From Euzebyales bacterium (GTDB lineage Bacteria; Actinomycetota; Nitriliruptoria; Euzebyales; Egibacteraceae): a DNA stretch of 64,000 bases. The position numbers and the translations under genes were made by a program. Where the stretch lies: NCBI GenBank assembly GCA_013695145.1, contig JACDBB010000172.1, forward strand, positions 1-64,000, given 5' to 3'. Positions 60,546 through 64,000 of this stretch are shown piece after piece; position 1 is the first letter of the stretch; each line of letters starts with the position of its first letter. Under the pieces are notes generated by a model that was given only the letters and a program-made list of their open reading frames with translations, was not told the DNA's origin and made no database searches.

Positions 60546-63500
60546 TCATGCCGGTGCGCCCACCGTGGCCTCGCGGGTGGTCTCGACGCGCGCCAGCTCG
60601 CCGCGCGGCGCGATCCGCCAGAAGGCGCGCGAACGGACCTCCCAATCGGCGAGCAGCGCCTGCGCCTGGGCCGAGCCGGTGAGCTCGGCGTGGCGGGCCA
60701 CGAGCTCGGCCAGCCCCGCTAGCTGCGGGCCGTCGGGGCGGCGCGCCTCCACCAGCTGCGCGTTGACGCGCGCGAGGATCTCCGAGGTCGCGTCCAGGAC
60801 GAAGCACGCGCCCCCGGTCATGCCGGCGCCCAGGTTGAAGCCCGTCCGCCCCAGGACCACGATTATGCCGCCGGTCATGTACTCGCAGGCGTGCTCGCCG
60901 ACGCCCTCGACGACCGCGGTTGCGCCGGAGTTGCGCACCGCGAAGCGCTCCCCCGCGCGACCGGCGACGAACAGCTCCCCGCCGGTCGCGCCGTACAGGA
61001 CGGTGTTGCCCACCAGGACGGGGTCTCCGGCGTCGTCCTCGGGTGGGCGGATCACGATGCGGCCACCCGCCATGCCCTTGCCGACGTAGTCGTTGGCCTC
61101 TCCGGTGAGCACGAACTCCACACCTGGCGACAGGAAGGCGCCGAAGCTCTGGCCCGCCTCGCCCGCGAAGCGGACGTTGACCTTGCCGTCAGGCGCTGCG
61201 CCGGTGCCGTGCTCGTCGAACTCCAGGCCGATCGCGCCGCCCAGCCGGGCGCCAACGGTGCGGTCACGGTTGCGGATGTCGTACTTCAGGTTCAGCAATG
61301 TGCCGTCCCACAGGGACTCGAACGCCTCCTCGAAGACCCGGTCGCCCAGCGCGTCGCGCGGGGCCTGGATGGGCAGCGACTCGTAGTAGCGGCGCGGCGC
61401 ATCCGGCGTCGGGGCGGTGTCCACCAGCAGCGCGGAGAGGTCGAGCGAGGCGCCGCGCGCGGACGCGCCCTCGCGCTCCGTCCGCCGCAGCAGGTCGACG
61501 CGGCCGATGGCGTCGTCCATCGAGCTGACGCCGAGCTGCGCGAGGCCGTGGCGCACCTCCTCGGCGACGAACAGCAGGTAGGTGGCGACCATCTCCGGTG
61601 TGCCGGCGAACTTGTCGCGCAAGTCACGGCGCTGGGTGGCGACCCCGACGGGGCACGTGTCACGGTGGCAGGCGCGGACCATGATGCAGCCCTCGGCCAG
61701 CAGCGCGGCCGTGCCGAACCCGTACTCGTCTGCGCCCAGCAGCGCGGCCAGGAGCACGTCACGGCCGGTCTTGAAGCCACCGTCCACCTGCAGCCGGACG
61801 CGGCTGCGCAGCCCGTTGGCCACCAGCGTCTGCTGGCTGTCGGCGAGCCCGAGCTCCCACGGCAGGCCCGCGTGCTTGATGCTGGACAGCGGCGACGCGC
61901 CGGTGCCGCCGTCGCACCCCGCGATCTGCACCGCGTCGGCCAGCCCCTTGACCACGCCGGCCGCGACCGTGCCGACGCCCGCGCACGACACGAGCTTGAC
62001 GCTCACGCTCGCGAACGGGTTGACCTGCTTGAGATCGAAGATCAGCTGGGCGAGATCCTCGATGGAGTAGATGTCGTGGTGCGGCGGCGGGGACACCAGC
62101 GGAACGCCCGGCTGCGTGTGCCGCAGCCGCGCGATCAGCTCCGACACCTTGTGGCCGGGGATCTGGCCGCCCTCCCCCGGCTTGGAGCCCTGGGCCATCT
62201 TGATCTGGATCTCGTCGGCGTAGGCGAGGTAGGTCGGCGTGACGCCGAAGCGCCCGGACGCCACCTGCTTCGCGCGAGAGTTGCGGTCGCGGCTCGTGCC
62301 GCGCGTGGCGAACCGGGCGGGATCCTCGCCTCCCTCGCCGCAGTTGGACGACCCGCCGATGAGGTTCATCGCCACGGCCAGCGTCTCGTGCGCCTCGGGG
62401 GACAGCGCGCCCAGCGACATCGCGCCGGTGTAGAACCGCTGCGCGATGGACGCGGCCGGCTCGACCCCAGCGAGGTCGATCGCCTGGGCGCCGCGCTGCG
62501 CGGCGGTGACCGGCTCGAGCAGGTCGCGGGGCTCGGCGGGGGGTCGCCGGTTCACCAGGCGGGCGAACTCCTTGTACAGGTCCCAGCGGCCCTCGTCGGT
62601 GGCCATCGACAGCAGGTGCGCGGTGGTCAGGTCCTTGCGCGCCTGGCCGTCGCCGCCGACCACGGCGAGATCGCCCTTGAGGCCCACCGTGCGGTGCAGC
62701 GCCTCGACCACCTCGGGATTGGTGGAGTGGTACTCGCCGCCCTTCCTGAACTTGTAGAAGCCGGGGCTGGCCAGCGACGGTTCGGTGCCGAACGCCTGGG
62801 CGTGGCGCGCCAGCACGTCGGCGGCGAGATCGGCCAGCCCGATGCCACCGACCTTCGAGGGCGTCCCGCGCAGGCAGCTGTCCACGACGTCACCGGACAG
62901 GCCGAGCGCCTCGAAGATCTGAGCGGACCGGTAGCTGTCGAGCGTGGAGATGCCCATCTTGGACATGATCTTCAGCAGGCCGTCGCGGACCGCATGGCGG
63001 AACGCCTCCTGCGCCTCGCCAGCCGACGCGACGTCGCGGCCGAGCCGGCCGTTGTCGGCCAGCTCGGCGATCGACTCGAACGCGAGCCGGGGGCAGATGA
63101 CGTCGGCGCCGTAGCCGACCAGGCAGGCGAAGGTGTGGGTCTCGCGGGCGTCGTCGGTCTCGCATACGAGGCTCGCGCGGGTGCGCAGGCCCTCCGCGAC
63201 GAGGCGGTGGTGGATCGCCCCGACCGCCAGGAGCGCGGGGAGGGGCGCGCGCTCAGGATCGACGCTGCGGTCGCTGCAGATCAGGATCGCGGCGCCCTCA
63301 GTCACGGCGGCCGCGGCCTCGTCGGCCAGCCTGGCGAGTCGGTCGACCATGCCGTGGGGGCCCTCTGCCGCCGGGAACGTCGCGTCGAGGCCCGCCACTG
63401 CGAGCGGGATCTTGGGGCTGAGCACGAGATCCTGCAAGCCCTGCGGGTACATGATGAATCCGTCGAGCTCCAGCAGGCGGGCGGCCTCTGGCACCTCTGA

Positions 63501-64000
63501 CAGCAGCGGACGGCGGGGCCCCAGCTGGGTGCGCAGGCTCATCACCTGCCACTCGCGCAGAGGGTCGATCGGCGGGTTGGTGACCTGCGCGAAACGCTGC
63601 TTGAGGTAGTGGTAGACGGTGCGCGGCCGCTCGGCGAGCAGGGCCATGGCGGTGTCGTCGCCCATCGAGGAGATCGGCTCCTTGGCGTCGTTCGCCATCG
63701 GCCGCACCACCGTGGTCTCCTCCTCCTTGGTGTAACCGGCGACCACCTGGCGCGCGAGGAGGTCCTCGGTCACCGCCGCCCCGCCGGCGCCGCCCACCGG
63801 CCGGCCGGTGGTGACCCTGCGCTGGTGCTCGCGCACCCACTGCCCGTAGGGGCGGCGGCCGGCCAGCCGCTGCTTGAGCTCGGCGTCCTCGGTGACCCCG
63901 CCGCCGCTCGGGTCGATCAGGAGCGCCTGGCCGGGGCCGAGGCGCTCGCGACGGACGGTGCCGTGGCCGGCCGTGCGCACCGCGCCGGCCTCGGAGCCGC
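60546..64000 (-). CDS. gltB: Glutamate synthase large subunit, N-terminus outside window
   Basis: 1151 codons visible of about 1500. Central domain (GYTKEEETTVVRPMA, GDDTAMALLAERPR), FMN-binding synthase domain (IGGSSNCGEGGEDPARF, QGSKPGEGGQIPGHKV), 3Fe-4S cysteines CxxxxxC and CHRDTCPVGVATQ, and the C-terminal beta-helix (MTGGIIVVLGRTGFNLGAGMTGG). The class II amidotransferase with the nucleophile Cys lies beyond the right edge; the frame is open to position 64000. Converts 2-oxoglutarate plus glutamine to two glutamates with GltD, which is not seen. Confidence 0.95.
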   Translation of the reverse strand, partial: GSEAGAVRTAGHGTVRRERLGPGQALLIDPSGGGVTEDAELKQRLAGRRPYGQWVREHQRRVTTGRPVGGAGGAAVTEDLLARQVVAGYTKEEETTVVRPMANDAKEPISSMGDDTAMALLAERPRTVYHYLKQRFAQVTNPPIDPLREWQVMSLRTQLGPRRPLLSEVPEAARLLELDGFIMYPQGLQDLVLSPKIPLAVAGLDATFPAAEGPHGMVDRLARLADEAAAAVTEGAAILICSDRSVDPERAPLPALLAVGAIHHRLVAEGLRTRASLVCETDDARETHTFACLVGYGADVICPRLAFESIAELADNGRLGRDVASAGEAQEAFRHAVRDGLLKIMSKMGISTLDSYRSAQIFEALGLSGDVVDSCLRGTPSKVGGIGLADLAADVLARHAQAFGTEPSLASPGFYKFRKGGEYHSTNPEVVEALHRTVGLKGDLAVVGGDGQARKDLTTAHLLSMATDEGRWDLYKEFARLVNRRPPAEPRDLLEPVTAAQRGAQAIDLAGVEPAASIAQRFYTGAMSLGALSPEAHETLAVAMNLIGGSSNCGEGGEDPARFATRGTSRDRNSRAKQVASGRFGVTPTYLAYADEIQIKMAQGSKPGEGGQIPGHKVSELIARLRHTQPGVPLVSPPPHHDIYSIEDLAQLIFDLKQVNPFASVSVKLVSCAGVGTVAAGVVKGLADAVQIAGCDGGTGASPLSSIKHAGLPWELGLADSQQTLVANGLRSRVRLQVDGGFKTGRDVLLAALLGADEYGFGTAALLAEGCIMVRACHRDTCPVGVATQRRDLRDKFAGTPEMVATYLLFVAEEVRHGLAQLGVSSMDDAIGRVDLLRRTEREGASARGASLDLSALLVDTAPTPDAPRRYYESLPIQAPRDALGDRVFEEAFESLWDGTLLNLKYDIRNRDRTVGARLGGAIGLEFDEHGTGAAPDGKVNVRFAGEAGQSFGAFLSPGVEFVLTGEANDYVGKGMAGGRIVIRPPEDDAGDPVLVGNTVLYGATGGELFVAGRAGERFAVRNSGATAVVEGVGEHACEYMTGGIIVVLGRTGFNLGAGMTGGACFVLDATSEILARVNAQLVEARRPDGPQLAGLAELVARHAELTGSAQAQALLADWEVRSRAFWRIAPRGELARVETTREATVGAPA

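Noticed and set aside
60891-63500. Long plus-strand frame antisense to gltB
   Set aside because: No motifs; gltB on the minus strand has iron-sulfur and FMN motifs across the whole length.
1-64000. CRISPR array, tRNA, rRNA, intact IS element, prophage or attachment site
   Set aside because: No regularly spaced repeats, cloverleaf, transposase, integrase or phage structural gene was seen on reading both strands.

Overview
The window is 64 kb of very GC-rich chromosomal DNA with dense coding on both strands. GTG and TTG starts are frequent, and leaderless promoters (a TANNNT box a few bases before the start codon) are visible. The gene content is actinobacterial: DUF3040 protein, mycoredoxin-like glutaredoxin, mycothiol-type DinB-fold proteins, HemQ of the coproporphyrin pathway, ROK glucokinase beside ArsA and SRPBCC genes, MoxR/DUF58/transglutaminase cluster, and HU. 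Cell-wall-binding-2 repeats on an L,D-transpeptidase would fit a deep-branching actinomycete lineage such as Nitriliruptoria or Egibacter/Euzebya relatives, but the genus cannot be fixed from sequence alone. No rRNA, tRNA, CRISPR array, intact insertion sequence or prophage is seen.

Layout. 0-30 kb is mainly orderly: a peptide-type ABC substrate-binding lipoprotein; a moxR-DUF58-transglutaminase operon; dinB facing a GAF histidine kinase; envelope genes; threonine aldolase and phosphofructokinase; glpK; a GH3 hexosaminidase with a PlsC acyltransferase; an ornithine-cyclodeaminase-type LOR/SDH protein convergent with carbamate kinase; and an operon of eRF1-like protein, ROK kinase and carbamate kinase beside ArsA/SRPBCC genes. 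30-32 kb and 37-38 kb are accessory pockets with broken genes (RES toxin, HNH endonuclease, LuxR-type ATPase, antitoxin-like protein). 32-37 kb holds rhomboid protease, PIG-L deacetylase, acyl-CoA synthetase and hemQ. 38-43 kb holds a putative iron ABC transporter with a DtxR/IdeR-like box, an SRPBCC gene and HU. 44-48 kb holds an aminotransferase, regulators and a HAD hydrolase. 48.4-53.8 kb is a gene graveyard made of fragments, two of them recent copies of DNA still present at 46.0 and 54.6 kb. 53.8-64 kb holds a MntA/HepT toxin-antitoxin pair, amidase, methyltransferase, SDR, DMT exporter, mycoredoxin and the C-terminal three quarters of glutamate synthase GltB, cut by the right edge.

The strongest unexplained structure is a dispersed element of about 70-95 bases (two longer variants) found eight times between genes. 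It carries two hairpins whose arms differ between copies but keep pairing (compensatory changes), and in six of eight copies its 5' end contains or abuts the stop codon of the co-oriented gene. It looks like a REP-like or structured 3'-UTR family and is the best candidate for something undescribed here. Many gene calls rest on recognised motifs; no database search was possible, so family names are judgements from motif and length.
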